A program made the translations under genes and the position numbers. From NCBI RefSeq assembly GCF_900104475.1, contig NZ_FNJR01000009.1, positions 190,058-254,057 on the forward strand: a stretch of 64,000 bases of DNA, given 5' to 3'. The notes under the pieces were generated by a model. That model made no database searches, was not told the origin of the DNA, and saw only the letters and a list, made by a program, of their open reading frames with translations. The stretch is from Actinopolyspora xinjiangensis (GTDB lineage Bacteria > Actinomycetota > Actinomycetes > Mycobacteriales > Pseudonocardiaceae). This document shows, in pieces, positions 42,848-52,625 of this stretch. The stretch's first letter is position 1. Each line of letters starts with the position of its first letter.

Positions 42848-43492
42848 ATGGGCGACACGGCGAGCGAACAACCGCGCCGGGTCGTTTTCGACTACGGCGA
42901 GGTCATCAGCCGACCCACCCGGGCGCTGCCGCGCATCACCACCGCGCTGGGCGTCGACGGGGCGGCGCTGGACCGCGTCAGCACGGCTTACTTCGCCGAA
43001 CGCGACGCCTACGACCGGGGCCTCGGCGACCACGAGTACTGGAGCGCGGTGGGCAAGCGGCTGGGCGCGGACGTGGACGCGGCGCTGGCGCGGGAGCTGA
43101 CCCGCCTCGACGTGGCGGGCTGATCGGAGACCGACCCGGACACGCTGCTGTTGCTGGCGGAGCTGAGCGCGTCCGGAACCCCGCTGGCACTGCTGTCCAA
43201 CGCGCCGGGGTCGTTCGCGCGGCAGGCGGAGCGCAGCCCCTGGGTGGAGCACTTCCACCACGTGGTCTTCTCCGCCGATGTCGGAACGGCCAAGCCGGAC
43301 GGGGAGATCTGGCGGGTGCTGCTCGACCGGCTCGGCGCCGCCCCCGGGCGATGCCTGTTCTTCGACGACCGCGAGCCCAACGTGACTGCGGCCCGCGCGG
43401 CCGGGCTGCACGCCCTGCGCTGGCAGGGCGCCGAGTGGGCTCGGGAGGTGCTGCGCTCGTACGGAGTTCTCCCGGCCCCGAGCGGTGACTGA
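42848..43492 (+). pseudogene. HAD-family hydrolase interrupted by one in-frame stop
   Basis: The two halves are in the same frame. Bases 42848-43123 encode VVFDYGEVISRPTRALPRI... ARELTRLDVAG, and after TGA (43121-43123) the frame continues with SETDPDTLLLLAELSASGTPLALLSNAPGSFA... VGTAKPDGEIWR... CLFFDDREPNVTAARAAGLHALRW. HAD motifs I (D-Y-G), II (LLSNAP), III (K-P-D) and IV (FFDDREPN) are all present. A tryptophan is common at the stop position in this family, so a single TGG-to-TGA change is the simplest cause. It could also be a sequencing error. Confidence 0.8.
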
Positions 43493-43552
43493 GCCCAGCC
43501 GAACGAGCGGCTCGGCGGGCTCAGCGGAGCGCTCGCCGCTCCGGGCGAGCGG
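43489..43552. terminator. Bidirectional hairpins between convergent genes
   Basis: AGCCCAGCCGA with TCGGCGGGCT, then CGCTCGCC with GGCGAGCG, two adjacent stems between the HAD stop and the stop of the small membrane protein at 43558. Confidence 0.5.
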
Positions 43553-43557
43553 CGGTC

Positions 43558-43761
43558 TCAGCGGAGCTGGCTGCTCCGGCTCCCACCACCCACCTGGCGG
43601 TTGTCACGCTTGGCCCATCCCACGGCCGCGGTGATCAGGAACAGCGCACCACCGACCACCGCGAGCCAGAACAGGCCCTTGACCACGAAACCGATCACGG
43701 CGCCGGCCACCGAGAGCACCAGCCACAGGGCCAGCAACCCGAGAACGACCTTCCACCACAT
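43558..43761 (-). CDS. Small two-span membrane protein
   Basis: 67 aa: two hydrophobic helices (VVLGLLALWLVLSVAGAVIGF and KGLFWLAVVGGALFLITAAVG) and a short basic tail. Start at 43761 with GAGG upstream. Resembles small actinobacterial hydrophobic proteins of unknown role. Confidence 0.65.
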   Translation of the reverse strand: MWWKVVLGLLALWLVLSVAGAVIGFVVKGLFWLAVVGGALFLITAAVGWAKRDNRQVGGGSRSSQLR

Positions 43762-44113
43762 GCTGCTCACCTCACCACGAGTGCACGGCTCCGCGTGCGC
43801 GCGGGAACCAGCCGCCGACCGGCCGCCGCCGGTCCGGAAGCCACCTCCTCCAGGTTCCCACAGTTCGGTGGTCGCGCCCCACTCCTCGGAGAGGAACTCG
43901 GGGAAAATCTCAGGGGTGGCCGCGGCGCTGGAAGGCCCGGAGCGCTTGTCGGCTCTCGGCACGCTCGGCTAACAAGGCGCGACCGGTGTTCCCCGGCGCG
44001 CGAGCGTCGAACCGCCACTCACACCACCCGCACCGCCACGCCGCCCGCGCCGACGAGCTCCCGCCAATTCCGAGCACAGCCGGTTCCGGGCACAGCGCAC
44101 CGAAGGACGGGGC
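43762..44113. other. Gap between small membrane protein and purD
   Basis: 352 bases of very high G+C. It presumably holds the promoter of the small membrane protein; no repeat or gene recognised. Confidence 0.4.
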
Positions 44114-45397
44114 CTAACTCCGGGCGAAGTCACCGTCGCCGGGGAGGGCGACCTCGCCACGCGCGGCACGCGCCGCGATGTCGGTGCGGTAGTGCGCTCC
44201 GGGCAGGTGCACCCCGTCCACGCGCCGGTAGACCTCCTGCCGCGCCGACTCCAGGTCATGCCCGGTGGCGACCACGGACAGCACGCGACCTCCCGCCGAG
44301 AGCACCGCCCCGTCGGTTTCGCGCCTGCGGGTGCCGGAGTGCAGCACGCCGGGCCCGTCGCTGCCGCCGATGACGTCGTCGGTGCGCGGCCTGCCCGGGT
44401 ACCCCTCGGCGGCCAGGATCACGGTCACGGCGGCGCCGGGCTCCCACTCGGGCTCGGGCGCCTCGGCCAGCTCCCCGTTGGCGACCGCCGTGAGCAGACT
44501 CGCCAGCGGAGTGCGGAGCATGGCCAGCACCGCCTGCGTCTCGGGGTCGCCGAAGCGGCAGTTGAACTCGATGACCTGCGGCCCGTCCGAGGTCAGCGCC
44601 AGCCCGGCGTAGAGCAGCCCGGAGTAGGGCGTGCCGCGCCGCGCGAGCTCCTCGACGGTGGGGCGCACGACGGTCTCGACGACCTCGTCGACCATTCCCT
44701 CCGGCGCCCAGGGCAGCGGGGCGTAGGCCCCCATACCGCCGGTGTTGGGGCCCGCGTCGCCGTCACCGACGCGTTTGAAGTCCTGCGCGGGCAGCAGCGG
44801 ACGCACCGTGGTGCCGTCGACCAGGCACAGCAGTGAGGCCTCGGGGCCGTCGAGGAACGACTCCAGCAGCACCGGGTGGCCGTCCTCCAGCAGCTTCAGG
44901 GCGTGGGCACGGGCGGCGTCGAAGTCGCTGGTGACCAGCACCCCCTTGCCCCCGGCGAGCCCGTCGTCCTTGACCACCCAGGTGGGGCCGAAGTTGACCA
45001 GCGCGGCGTCCAGTTTCGCCGGGTTGTCCACGGTCTCGCTGTGCGCCGTCGGCACCCCGGCCGAGAGCATGACGTCCTTGGCGAAGGCCTTCGAGCCCTC
45101 GATGCGTGCCGCCGCCTTGGATGGGCCGAAGCAGGGCACACCGGCCGCCCGCACCGCGTCGGCGGCGCCGGCCACCAGGGGGGTCTCCGGCCCGAAGACC
45201 ACCAGGTCCGCCCGCCACTTCAGGGCGAGTTCGGCCATCTCATCGGGGGCGGCCACGTCCACCGAGTACGACTCGGCGATCATCGCGGTGCCCGCGTTTC
45301 CGGGAGCACACGCCAGGGCGGTCACCTCCGGGTCGCGGGAGAGCGCCCGCAGGATCGCGTGTTCCCTGCCGCCTGCACCAATCACGAGGATGCGCAC
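44114..45397 (-). CDS. purD: Phosphoribosylamine-glycine ligase
   Basis: 427 aa from GTG 45397 ([19 protein letters not shown]). Joins phosphoribosylamine and glycine with ATP, the second step of purine synthesis. ATP-grasp features: [74 protein letters not shown] and [14 protein letters not shown]. The frame extends far upstream of this start without similarity. Divergent from the secreted phosphodiesterase. Confidence 0.95.
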   Translation of the reverse strand: MRILVIGAGGREHAILRALSRDPEVTALACAPGNAGTAMIAESYSVDVAAPDEMAELALKWRADLVVFGPETPLVAGAADAVRAAGVPCFGPSKAAARIEGSKAFAKDVMLSAGVPTAHSETVDNPAKLDAALVNFGPTWVVKDDGLAGGKGVLVTSDFDAARAHALKLLEDGHPVLLESFLDGPEASLLCLVDGTTVRPLLPAQDFKRVGDGDAGPNTGGMGAYAPLPWAPEGMVDEVVETVVRPTVEELARRGTPYSGLLYAGLALTSDGPQVIEFNCRFGDPETQAVLAMLRTPLASLLTAVANGELAEAPEPEWEPGAAVTVILAAEGYPGRPRTDDVIGGSDGPGVLHSGTRRRETDGAVLSAGGRVLSVVATGHDLESARQEVYRRVDGVHLPGAHYRTDIAARAARGEVALPGDGDFARS

Positions 45398-45659
45398 GCC
45401 CCGCAGCGTAAAGCTTCGCCGGACGGACGAGTCCTCACCCCCCACCGAGCGGTGACCCAGACGATCTCGGTTGTTCATCACGATGTCGTCGCGGGTTTCG
45501 CCGACGTGGTCGAGGATGGTGCGGATCGATTTCCCGGCCCGCTTCACCGGGTGTCCGCCGCGCTCGGGTGTGCGGGTGATGCAGCCCGCCTTCCCGGCGC
45601 GGACGCGGCCACCCATCCGAACCGGCCCGGGGGGAGAACCACTACCGAGGAGGTTATTC

Positions 45660-46814
45660 GTGCCGTTGAGACGGATGCGCGGTATCGCGCTGCTCTGCAC
45701 GGCGACCGTCGTGGCGCTGCCCGCGCTCGCCGTGTCCTCCACCGCCCAGCCGGACAACGCGGCGAAACGTCCGAACGCCGAACTACATCACCCGAAAGGG
45801 GACGAGACGATCCAGGTCTTCGGCCACCGCGGCGCATCGGGCTACCGACCGGAGCACACCCTGGCCTCCTACGAACTGGCGGCGCGGACGGGCGCCGACT
45901 ACATCGAGCCCGACCTGGTCTCGACCAAGGACGGGGTGCTCGTCGCCAGGCACGAGAACGAGATCAGCGGCACCACCGACGTGGCCGAGCACCCGGAGTT
46001 CGCCGACCGCAGGACCACCAAGGTCATCGACGGTAAGGAGGTCACCGGCTGGTTCACCGAGGACTTCACCCTGGCCGAGCTCAAGACACTGCGGGCGACC
46101 GAACGGCTGCCCGAGCTCAGGCAGCGCAACACCGTCTACGACGGACGTTTCGAGATCCCGACCTTCCAGGAGATCATCGAGCTCAAGCGGGAGCTGTCCC
46201 ACGAGCTCGGCAGGCGGATCGGTATCGCACCGGAGATCAAGCACCCGAGCTACTTCCGGTCCGTCGGGCTCGCCATCGAGCCCCGCGTGGTGCACGCGCT
46301 CAACCGCAACGGGCTGAACCACCCGCACGCCGAGGTGGCGGTGCAGTCCTTCGAGGTGGGCAACCTGCGGTGGCTGGACCGGTGGCTGCGCGTCGATCTG
46401 GTGCAGCTGGTGTGGAGCAGCGGCGCGCCGTACGACTTCGTCGAGAGCGGTGATCCGCGCGACTACGCCGACATGGTCACCCCCTCGGGGCTGCGCGAGA
46501 TGTCCGAGTACGCCGACTGGGTGGCCCCGGTCTCCACCATGATCCTGCCCAGGGACGAGGAGGGCTACCTCACCGAGCCCACCAGCCTGGTCTCCGACGC
46601 CCACGAGGCGGGACTGCGGGTGGTCACCTACACGGTGCGGGCCGAGAACGCCTTCCTGCCCGCCGACTTCCGCACCTCGGCCGACGACAGCGCCTACGGC
46701 GACGTGTTCGGCTTCCTCCGCGCGCTGTTCGGCACCGGGGTGGACGCGGTGTTCGCCGACCAGCCCGACATCGCCCACCACGCGCGGCAGGAGTGGGAGT
46801 CTCACTCGGCGTAG
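45660..46814 (+). CDS. Secreted glycerophosphodiester phosphodiesterase
   Basis: 384 aa. N-terminal signal peptide ([26 protein letters not shown]) for Sec export, probably cleaved. The TIM-barrel GDPD signature [39 protein letters not shown] gives the catalytic His pair and metal Glu/Asp; [11 protein letters not shown] and [12 protein letters not shown] follow. Releases glycerol-3-phosphate from deacylated phospholipids or wall polymers outside the cell. GTG start at 45660 with AGGAGG 6 nt upstream. Confidence 0.93.
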   Translation: MPLRRMRGIALLCTATVVALPALAVSSTAQPDNAAKRPNAELHHPKGDETIQVFGHRGASGYRPEHTLASYELAARTGADYIEPDLVSTKDGVLVARHENEISGTTDVAEHPEFADRRTTKVIDGKEVTGWFTEDFTLAELKTLRATERLPELRQRNTVYDGRFEIPTFQEIIELKRELSHELGRRIGIAPEIKHPSYFRSVGLAIEPRVVHALNRNGLNHPHAEVAVQSFEVGNLRWLDRWLRVDLVQLVWSSGAPYDFVESGDPRDYADMVTPSGLREMSEYADWVAPVSTMILPRDEEGYLTEPTSLVSDAHEAGLRVVTYTVRAENAFLPADFRTSADDSAYGDVFGFLRALFGTGVDAVFADQPDIAHHARQEWESHSA

Positions 46815-46895
46815 TCGGTCGCTCGGCGGAACCTCCGGGCGCCTCGCCGCGTTGTCGGGCCGATCGCTCCGGCGCGGTGGTCGCGTAGCCGGCAC

Positions 46896-46983
46896 GTGAG
46901 GCGGCGCCTCGCCGCGTTGGGCCGCTGGTGAGTAGTGACCCACGCGGCGAGGCGGCCCTGCCTCGCGGTAGCATCCGCCTCAC
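46896..46983. repeat. Cruciform repeat R, copy 2
   Basis: Outer arms GTGAGGCGG and CCGCCTCAC; inner arms GCCTCGCCGCG and CGCGGCGAGGC are perfect over 11 bp. Highly similar to 1644-1734. Confidence 0.75.
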
Positions 46984-47100
46984 ACGCCGGAGTCCCGCGC
47001 GCCGCGACACGCGGGGTTCCGCGACCGACGCCCCCGGCAGGTACGACAAGCCAGCTACGCCAAGCGGCGCCGACCGCTTGCGCCCGCTCACGCGGTTCGC

Positions 47101-47208
47101 ACCGCCGCGGAGTCTCCCGTGCGGCTCCCGCGAGGAAGGCCCGACGTGGCGTAGTACCTACTCGATGTCGGGCCTGGCCGCGGCGGGAGCCGTGCGAGAG
47201 GTTCCGCC
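47101..47208 (+). repeat. Dispersed hairpin element E, copy 3
   Basis: Main stem CGGCTCCCGC with GCGGGAGCCG, inner stem AGGCCCGAC with GTCGGGCCT (both perfect), apical GTAG-TAC-CTAC. It lies 37 nt past the purA stop. Confidence 0.8.
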
Positions 47209-47244
47209 ACCCGCACCGCTCCGCAAACGGTAGCCGGGAAGCAC

Positions 47245-48531
47245 CTACGCCATCCGGTGGCGCACGATGGTCTGATCCCGTCCCGGGCCGACCCCGATCG
47301 CCGAGATCCGCGCCTGCGCCAGCTCCTCCAGCCGCTCGATGTAGGCGCGGGCGTTGGCGGGCAGGTCCTCGAAGGTGCGCGCCCCGCTGATGTCCTCGCG
47401 CCAGCCGGGCATCTCCTCGTAGACCGGCACGGCGTGGTGCACGCCGGTCTGGGTCATCGGCATCTCGGAGGTGCGCATCCCGTCGACGTCGTAGGCCACG
47501 CAGATCGGCACCGTCTCAAGCCCGGACAGCACGTCCAGTTTGGTCAGGAAGTAGTCGGTGATGCCGTTGACCCTGGTCGCGTAGCGCGCGATCACGGCGT
47601 CGAACCAGCCGGTCCGCCGGTCCCTGCCGGTGTTCACACCGACCTCACCGCCGACCTTGCGCAGGTTCTCGCCCGCCTCGTCGGTGAGCTCGGTGGGGAA
47701 CGGCCCCGACCCGACCCGCGTGGTGTAGGCCTTGAGGATGCCGATCACCGAGTCGATGCGGCTCGGCCCGATCCCCGCTCCGGCGCAGGCGCCGCCCGCC
47801 GTGGGGTTGGAGGAGGTCACGAACGGGTAGGTGCCGTGGTCGACGTCGAGCAGCGTGCCCTGCGAGCCTTCGAGCAGCACCGTCTCGTTCCTGCTCAACG
47901 CCTGGTCCAGCATGAGCTTGGTCTCGGCCACCCGGCCCGCGAACCGCTCGGCCTGCGCCAGCACCGTGTCGACGACCTCCTCCGGGTCCATCGCGCGCCG
48001 GTTGTAGACCTTGACCAGCACCTGGTTCTTGTACTCCAGGGCGGCCTCGACCTTCTGCCGCAGGATCTTCTCGTCCAGCACGTCCTGCGCCCGCACACCG
48101 ACCCGGGCGACCTTGTCCTGGTAGCAGGGGCCGATTCCCCGGCCGGTGGTGCCGATGCGCTTCTTGCCGAGGTAGCGCTCGGTGACGCGGTCCATGGCCA
48201 CGTGGTAGGGCATCACCAGGTGCGCGTCGGCCGACAGCGAGAGCTTGGAGGTGTCCACCCCGCGCGACTCCAGGCCGTCCAGCTCCTCCAGCAGGGCCTC
48301 CGGGCTGACCACCACACCGTTGCCGATCACGTTGTGCACCTCGGGGCTGAGGATCCCCGAGGGGATCAGCTTCAGCGCGAAGTCCTGGCCGTCCGGCAAC
48401 ACCACCGTGTGACCCGCGTTGTTGCCGCCCTGATAGCGGACAACCCACTGCGCCTGCTCGCCGAGCAGGTCGGTCGCCTTACCCTTTCCCTCGTCACCCC
48501 ACTGGGCGCCGATCAACACGATTGCCGGCAT
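47245..48531 (-). CDS. purA: Adenylosuccinate synthetase
   Basis: 428 aa. GTP-dependent first step from IMP to AMP. Signatures: [23 protein letters not shown] (P-loop with catalytic Asp and Lys), [43 protein letters not shown] and [21 protein letters not shown] at 48531 with TTGGAG upstream. Divergent from the Rv0358-like gene, as I recall for M. tuberculosis Rv0357c/Rv0358. Confidence 0.97.
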   Translation of the reverse strand: MPAIVLIGAQWGDEGKGKATDLLGEQAQWVVRYQGGNNAGHTVVLPDGQDFALKLIPSGILSPEVHNVIGNGVVVSPEALLEELDGLESRGVDTSKLSLSADAHLVMPYHVAMDRVTERYLGKKRIGTTGRGIGPCYQDKVARVGVRAQDVLDEKILRQKVEAALEYKNQVLVKVYNRRAMDPEEVVDTVLAQAERFAGRVAETKLMLDQALSRNETVLLEGSQGTLLDVDHGTYPFVTSSNPTAGGACAGAGIGPSRIDSVIGILKAYTTRVGSGPFPTELTDEAGENLRKVGGEVGVNTGRDRRTGWFDAVIARYATRVNGITDYFLTKLDVLSGLETVPICVAYDVDGMRTSEMPMTQTGVHHAVPVYEEMPGWREDISGARTFEDLPANARAYIERLEELAQARISAIGVGPGRDQTIVRHRMA

Positions 48532-48676
48532 GTGAAACTCCAACCTGTCACTGGAGGCGGTCTGTGCAACTGGTAACGGCGGGTCATCGCTGTCGGTGGC
48601 CACGGGTGCGTCGCCACACCGAGGAAGGCCCGGCACCTGCTAATGCCGGTCGATCAGGGTAAACCAGGAGCTCAAC

Positions 48677-49381
48677 GTGACTACCACCGCACTATCCTGC
48701 GGAAACATCGAACGCGAAGCACGCCCGGCCCGTTCCGACGTGCGGTGGTTCGACCTGCCGTCCCAACCGTCACGCACCGACTTGGACCCGATACTGCGCG
48801 AGTCCGAGGGCCGTGTGGTTGTGCACGGCACGGACGCGGACCTGGCCGCCGTGGTGCTGCGGCTGCTGCGTAAGAATCTACTAGCGGAGCTGTCCGTGGG
48901 CTACGTCCCGGTCACGCGCTCTCCCGCGAGCTCGGTGTGGGGCATCCCACCGGGGGACTTCGGGACGGCGCTGGACCGCCCGGCGAAACCGGCCCCGCTG
49001 ATCAGGGACGACTCCGGTGGGGTGTTGCTGGGGCGCGGCGCGATCGCGCCGATCACCGGCCAGGTGTACTGCGACGACCAGCGCGTGCTGCACGGCTCCG
49101 CGCGTGCCGTGGAGGTCTTCCCGGACGCCGACGCCCCCGCGCTGCCCGAGCCCACCGACGACCCGTTGACCACGCAGCCCGCGCCGGTCACGACCGGGGT
49201 GGTGACCGTGGTGACCACCCGGAGGTGGCCGCGACGGCGGCGCGAGTCGGCGCGCGGGCGCGCGATGCAGGCCAGTTTCGAGGAGACCGCTGTCCTGCGG
49301 GACGGTGTGGCGCACCCGCGACCGCTGCACCGCTGCGCCTGGTACCGGCACACCAGGGACCTGCTGCTGGCACGTCCCTGA
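48677..49381 (+). CDS. Conserved actinobacterial protein beside purA (Rv0358-like)
   Basis: 234 aa, no signal peptide. The region GRVVVHGTDADLAAVVLRLLRKNLLAELSVGYVPVTRSPASSVWGIP recalls the nucleotide-binding start of diacylglycerol-kinase-like proteins, but the catalytic Gly-rich loop of that family is not present. C-terminal half is basic (RRWPRRRRESARGRAMQASF). Position next to purA matches M. tuberculosis Rv0358, from memory. Function unknown. GTG with AGGAG upstream. Confidence 0.7.
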   Translation: MTTTALSCGNIEREARPARSDVRWFDLPSQPSRTDLDPILRESEGRVVVHGTDADLAAVVLRLLRKNLLAELSVGYVPVTRSPASSVWGIPPGDFGTALDRPAKPAPLIRDDSGGVLLGRGAIAPITGQVYCDDQRVLHGSARAVEVFPDADAPALPEPTDDPLTTQPAPVTTGVVTVVTTRRWPRRRRESARGRAMQASFEETAVLRDGVAHPRPLHRCAWYRHTRDLLLARP

Positions 49382-49523
49382 GTTCCGCCCGCCGGGTGAC
49401 GGGAGGAGGATCACCCGCCGTGGGATTGTGCTCGCCGGAACACGGCCGGGAAACTGATCACCGCGAACCGTCCCCGAGCGGGTTCCCCTTCCAGGTGCGG
49501 ACCCGGCTACACGTGGAGGCATC

Positions 49524-50180
49524 ATGCCGGTCGGGAAGGCGTCGCGGGCGGCGACGGCCGTGCTTCCCCTGCTCGCGGTGCTCAGTTGCGCGACCCTCCC
49601 TCCCGGTGAGGACACGGACTCGGCCGGGAACCCGCCGGGGACGCCCGACGTCGCGCGGGCCGAGGAGATGCTCGCCGGGCTGCGGACCGCCCCGGAGGGC
49701 TCGATGGACGGTTACGACCGGGACGAGTTCCCGCACTGGGGCGAGGCCGAGGGCGAGAACTGCAACGTCCGGGAACGGGTGCTCATCCGGGACGGGGAGG
49801 ACGTGCGCACCGGCTCGGACTGCTACCCCACCTCCGGGACCTGGCACAGTCCCTACGACGACGGCACGTGGACCGACCCTTCCGACCTGGACATAGACCA
49901 CGTGGTGCCGCTGGCGGCGGCGTGGCGTTCCGGCGCATCCGACTGGACGCGGGAGAAGCGCGAGCGGTTCGCCAACGACCTCGACGGGCCACAGCTACTG
50001 GCGGTCACCGACAACGTCAACCAGTCCAAGGGTGACGAGACACCGGACGAGTGGCTGCCGCCGGACGAGGGCGCCCACTGCGACTACGCGAGGTTCTGGG
50101 TGGGCACCAAGCACAACTGGGACCTGAGCGTCACCCGGGCCGAGCGGTCGGCGCTGCGGGACGTGCTCGACGGCTGCTGA
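49524..50180 (+). CDS. Secreted HNH endonuclease (DUF1524-like), probable lipoprotein
   Basis: 218 aa. N-terminus KASRAATAVLPLLAVLSCA is a signal peptide with a lipobox-like LSCA, so export and lipidation are likely. C-terminal HNH/GmrSD-type nuclease: DLDIDHVVPLAAAWRSG (catalytic D-H-V-P-L), ALVTDNVNQSKGD-like LAVTDNVNQSKGDETPDEWLPP and a final His/Asn segment (WVGTKHNWDLSV). Related secreted nucleases are widespread in actinomycetes; a nutrient or defence role is not known. Converges closely on the FUSC gene. Confidence 0.85.
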   Translation: MPVGKASRAATAVLPLLAVLSCATLPPGEDTDSAGNPPGTPDVARAEEMLAGLRTAPEGSMDGYDRDEFPHWGEAEGENCNVRERVLIRDGEDVRTGSDCYPTSGTWHSPYDDGTWTDPSDLDIDHVVPLAAAWRSGASDWTREKRERFANDLDGPQLLAVTDNVNQSKGDETPDEWLPPDEGAHCDYARFWVGTKHNWDLSVTRAERSALRDVLDGC

Positions 50181-50222
50181 CCGGGAACCCCGCGCGTTGT
50201 CGGTGCCCCCGTCCCACCGGCC

Positions 50223-51350
50223 TCACTCCGGGGGCCGCTCGTTGGGTGGACCCGGTGAGTCGCCATCGGACTCCGGGTGGAGGGAGGGGAGGGTGTCGAG
50301 CGCCTCGGAGCGGCTCAACCCGGTGGCCTGCAACAGGTCCACCGTGATGGACCGGATCTGCAGCACCACCACCTGCATGGAGAAGTCCGTCTCGGAGACC
50401 AGGCGCACCGTGGTGCGCCGCGCCACCGCCCGAACCGCCTCCCTGGTGCGCAGCGGCTCCGAACCGTCCGCGAGCTCGTCGCGCAGCAGCACCACCACCC
50501 CGGCCAGCTCCTCCAGCATGCCGGGTACCGCGTCGGGGACCGGCTCCTCGTCGCGCAGCGCGGCCAGCGCACGCCGGGCGAGCACACGCGTGTTGCGCAG
50601 CGCCCGGTCGATCGGGGTGGCCGCCACCTTGTAGTGCTCCAGGTCGGCACGGTTGCGCCAGCGGATCGGCGCGAACCTGGCTATCTCGTCCCCCGTGGCC
50701 AGCGCGGAGCGCAGCTCCTCCACCGAGCGGTGGCTCTTGCGAGCGGCGGCGAGCACGTCGGAGGCGGCCGAGCTGTCCTCACCCGCCATCGCGGCGGAGA
50801 TCCCGCGCAGCGCCTCGGCCAGCGAACCGAGCACCACCCTGCCGTAGCGGTGGGCCACGGCGAGGGGGTTCTGGGGCAGCAGCGCGGCCACGAGCAGACC
50901 GACCACGCCGCCGATGGCCGCGTCCACCATGCGGTTCAGCCCACCGGCCGTGGCCGGTGGGAGCAGGGTGGCGACCAGCACGGAGGAGGAGGCGGCCTGC
51001 ATGACGATCACACCGCCCGCGTCCAGCAGCACGGCGGTGCTCATGGCGAGCGCGACGACCAGCGCGATCTGCCACGCCCCGGTGCCGATGACCGAGATCA
51101 GCACGTCGCCGACCCCGACGCCGACGCTGACCCCCACGACCAGCTCGGCCGCGCGGCGCAACCGCTGCCCCAGCGAGACGCCGAGGGCGATCACCCCGGC
51201 TATCGGCGCGAAGAAGGGTTCGGGGTGACCCACCACGTGCCGGGCGAGCAGCCAGGCGATTCCGGCGGAGATCGCGCACTGCACGATGGGGATGCCGCTC
51301 CGCAGCAGGCGCTGCGCTCGTCGGGCCAGTTCCTGACGCAATCGCTGCAC
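50223..51350 (-). CDS. FUSC-family (aromatic acid exporter-like) membrane protein
   Basis: About 375 aa. The N-terminal half has about six membrane helices (IPIVQCAISAGIAWLLARHVVGHPEPFFAPIAGVIALGVSLGQRLRRAAELVVGVSVGVGVGD); the C-terminal half is a soluble helical domain. Members of this superfamily (AaeB, YccS) export aromatic carboxylates or are uncharacterised. The start is uncertain: GTG 51350 avoids a Pro/Ser-rich extension, but the frame is open to 51494 and neither has a clear ribosome site. Confidence 0.8.
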   Translation of the reverse strand: MQRLRQELARRAQRLLRSGIPIVQCAISAGIAWLLARHVVGHPEPFFAPIAGVIALGVSLGQRLRRAAELVVGVSVGVGVGDVLISVIGTGAWQIALVVALAMSTAVLLDAGGVIVMQAASSSVLVATLLPPATAGGLNRMVDAAIGGVVGLLVAALLPQNPLAVAHRYGRVVLGSLAEALRGISAAMAGEDSSAASDVLAAARKSHRSVEELRSALATGDEIARFAPIRWRNRADLEHYKVAATPIDRALRNTRVLARRALAALRDEEPVPDAVPGMLEELAGVVVLLRDELADGSEPLRTREAVRAVARRTTVRLVSETDFSMQVVVLQIRSITVDLLQATGLSRSEALDTLPSLHPESDGDSPGPPNERPPE

Positions 51351-51600
51351 GCCGTCATTGTCCGGCAGCCACGGCGCGTGATCCGGACAGCCCGTCCCTC
51401 TCGGCGCGGAGTCAGGGGCCGGGTAGGGCCACCGGGAACGGCTCGGGGCGCTGTTCGAGTTCTCCCGCGCGGGGGCGGTCCTGGGGAAGGTCACGGGGTG
51501 GTTCGCGGGAGAGTTCCGCCCCGGCGGAGCACGTCGGGGATGCCCGTCCGGGAGCGGACCGGGTCACCACCCGGTCCGCCGATACGGGCTCATCTCCCGC

Positions 51601-52014
51601 TCATATCCCGTTGGCCTCCAGGGAGGCCGGGTCGCTGTCGGCCAGCAGCTGGGCACAGCGGTCGTACTCCTCGTCCTCGCCGATGGCCTTGGCCGCCTTG
51701 GCCAGCATCGCCACGGAACGCAGCACGCCCTGGTTGGGGCGGTGCTGCCACGGCACCGGGCCGAATCCCTTCCAGCCAGCCTTGCGCAGCGCGTCCAGTC
51801 CCCGGTGGTATCCGGTACGCGCGTAGGCGTAGGCGGCCACCGGCTGTTCGGACTCCAACGCGCGTTCGGCGAGCCGGGACCAGGCCTCGCTGTGGGTGGG
51901 GTGGCGCGCGGCCACGTCGGAGGGGTCGTCGCCCCGGTCCAGCTCCGCCTGTGCTTCGGGGTTCTCCGGCAACAGCGTCTCCGGGGGTTCCAGGAGGTTT
52001 CCTCGCGTCGTCAT
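51601..52014 (-). CDS. DUF3151 family protein
   Basis: 137 aa, helical. NLLEPPETLLPENPEAQAELDRGDDPSDVAARHPTHSEAWSRLAERAL, YAYARTGYHRGLDALRKAGWKGFGPVPW and [20 protein letters not shown] match DUF3151, as in M. tuberculosis Rv0360c near purA. Function unknown. Start at 52014 preceded by AGGATGAG. Confidence 0.88.
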   Translation of the reverse strand: MTTRGNLLEPPETLLPENPEAQAELDRGDDPSDVAARHPTHSEAWSRLAERALESEQPVAAYAYARTGYHRGLDALRKAGWKGFGPVPWQHRPNQGVLRSVAMLAKAAKAIGEDEEYDRCAQLLADSDPASLEANGI

Positions 52015-52391
52015 GGTCTCATCCTGCCAGTCACGCGTCCGCGCGTTCGCGGCGTGAGCGCGCCACACCGAACTCGGCACGTTCGGGGGAACCACACCGG
52101 GCCGGCGGTTGCGGGAGTCCGACTCCGGTGAACCACTGGCGCCGGTGGTGTTCGGTGCCGACCACGACACGCCGCGTATCATCCGCCCACCAGCCGATCT
52201 TCCCGTGCACTTCCCGGGGCGGGCGCGACCGGATCGAGTCCATCTCCCGGAGAGGTCGTCCGCCCGAGCGAAGTGGCGAGCTCGTCTTCGACGACTCGAC
52301 CATCCGCCCCCGAAACACCTCACAACCAGCAACGATACCGAGGTCTTCTCCCATCACGAGAGGCGTGACCTCGACACCTTCCGCACAATCC
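52015..52391. other. Gap upstream of the DUF3151 gene
   Basis: 377 bases. No credible gene; ORFs here have no family pattern or good starts. Presumably contains the DUF3151 promoter. Confidence 0.4.
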
Positions 52392-52625
52392 CTACCGGGA
52401 CGCGTTGTCGTACAACGGTGTCCGCCAGCCCGAGACGTAGAGCACCAGCTTGCACGCCAGATAGCAGAACAACAGCACTACCACAGGTGTGCTGCCCACT
52501 CCCGTGAAAAGGGCGACCAACCCGGCGATCGCCGCTGCCGATGCCAGCACCAGCGAAACCACGAAACCGGTCCAGCGAAAGGTCGAAGATTCTTCGAGTC
52601 CATCCGTCTTCAATGGCACACTCAC
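52392..52625 (-). CDS. Small two-span membrane protein
   Basis: 77 aa. Two hydrophobic segments (GFVVSLVLASAAAIAGLVALFTG and PVVVLLFCYLACKLVLYVSG) and a short polar tail. GTG start at 52625 directly follows the stop of the frame at 52626-52961. Lower G+C than its neighbours. Unrecognised. Confidence 0.55.
   Translation of the reverse strand: MSVPLKTDGLEESSTFRWTGFVVSLVLASAAAIAGLVALFTGVGSTPVVVLLFCYLACKLVLYVSGWRTPLYDNASR

Larger units (their letters stand above)
46815..47244. other. Convergent gap with repeat pair R plus E
   Basis: 430 bases between the convergent ends of the phosphodiesterase and purA. Holds cruciform R (46896-46983) and hairpin element E (47101-47208) in the same order and orientation as at 1601-2040. 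No gene. Confidence 0.7.

Noticed and set aside
42848..43123. In-frame TGA as a selenocysteine codon
   Set aside because: HAD enzymes do not use selenocysteine, no SECIS-like element was seen, and a tryptophan is usual at that point.
44876..46036. 386-codon plus-strand frame across purD and the phosphodiesterase
   Set aside because: Conflicts with purD on the minus strand and with the signal-peptide frame of the phosphodiesterase.
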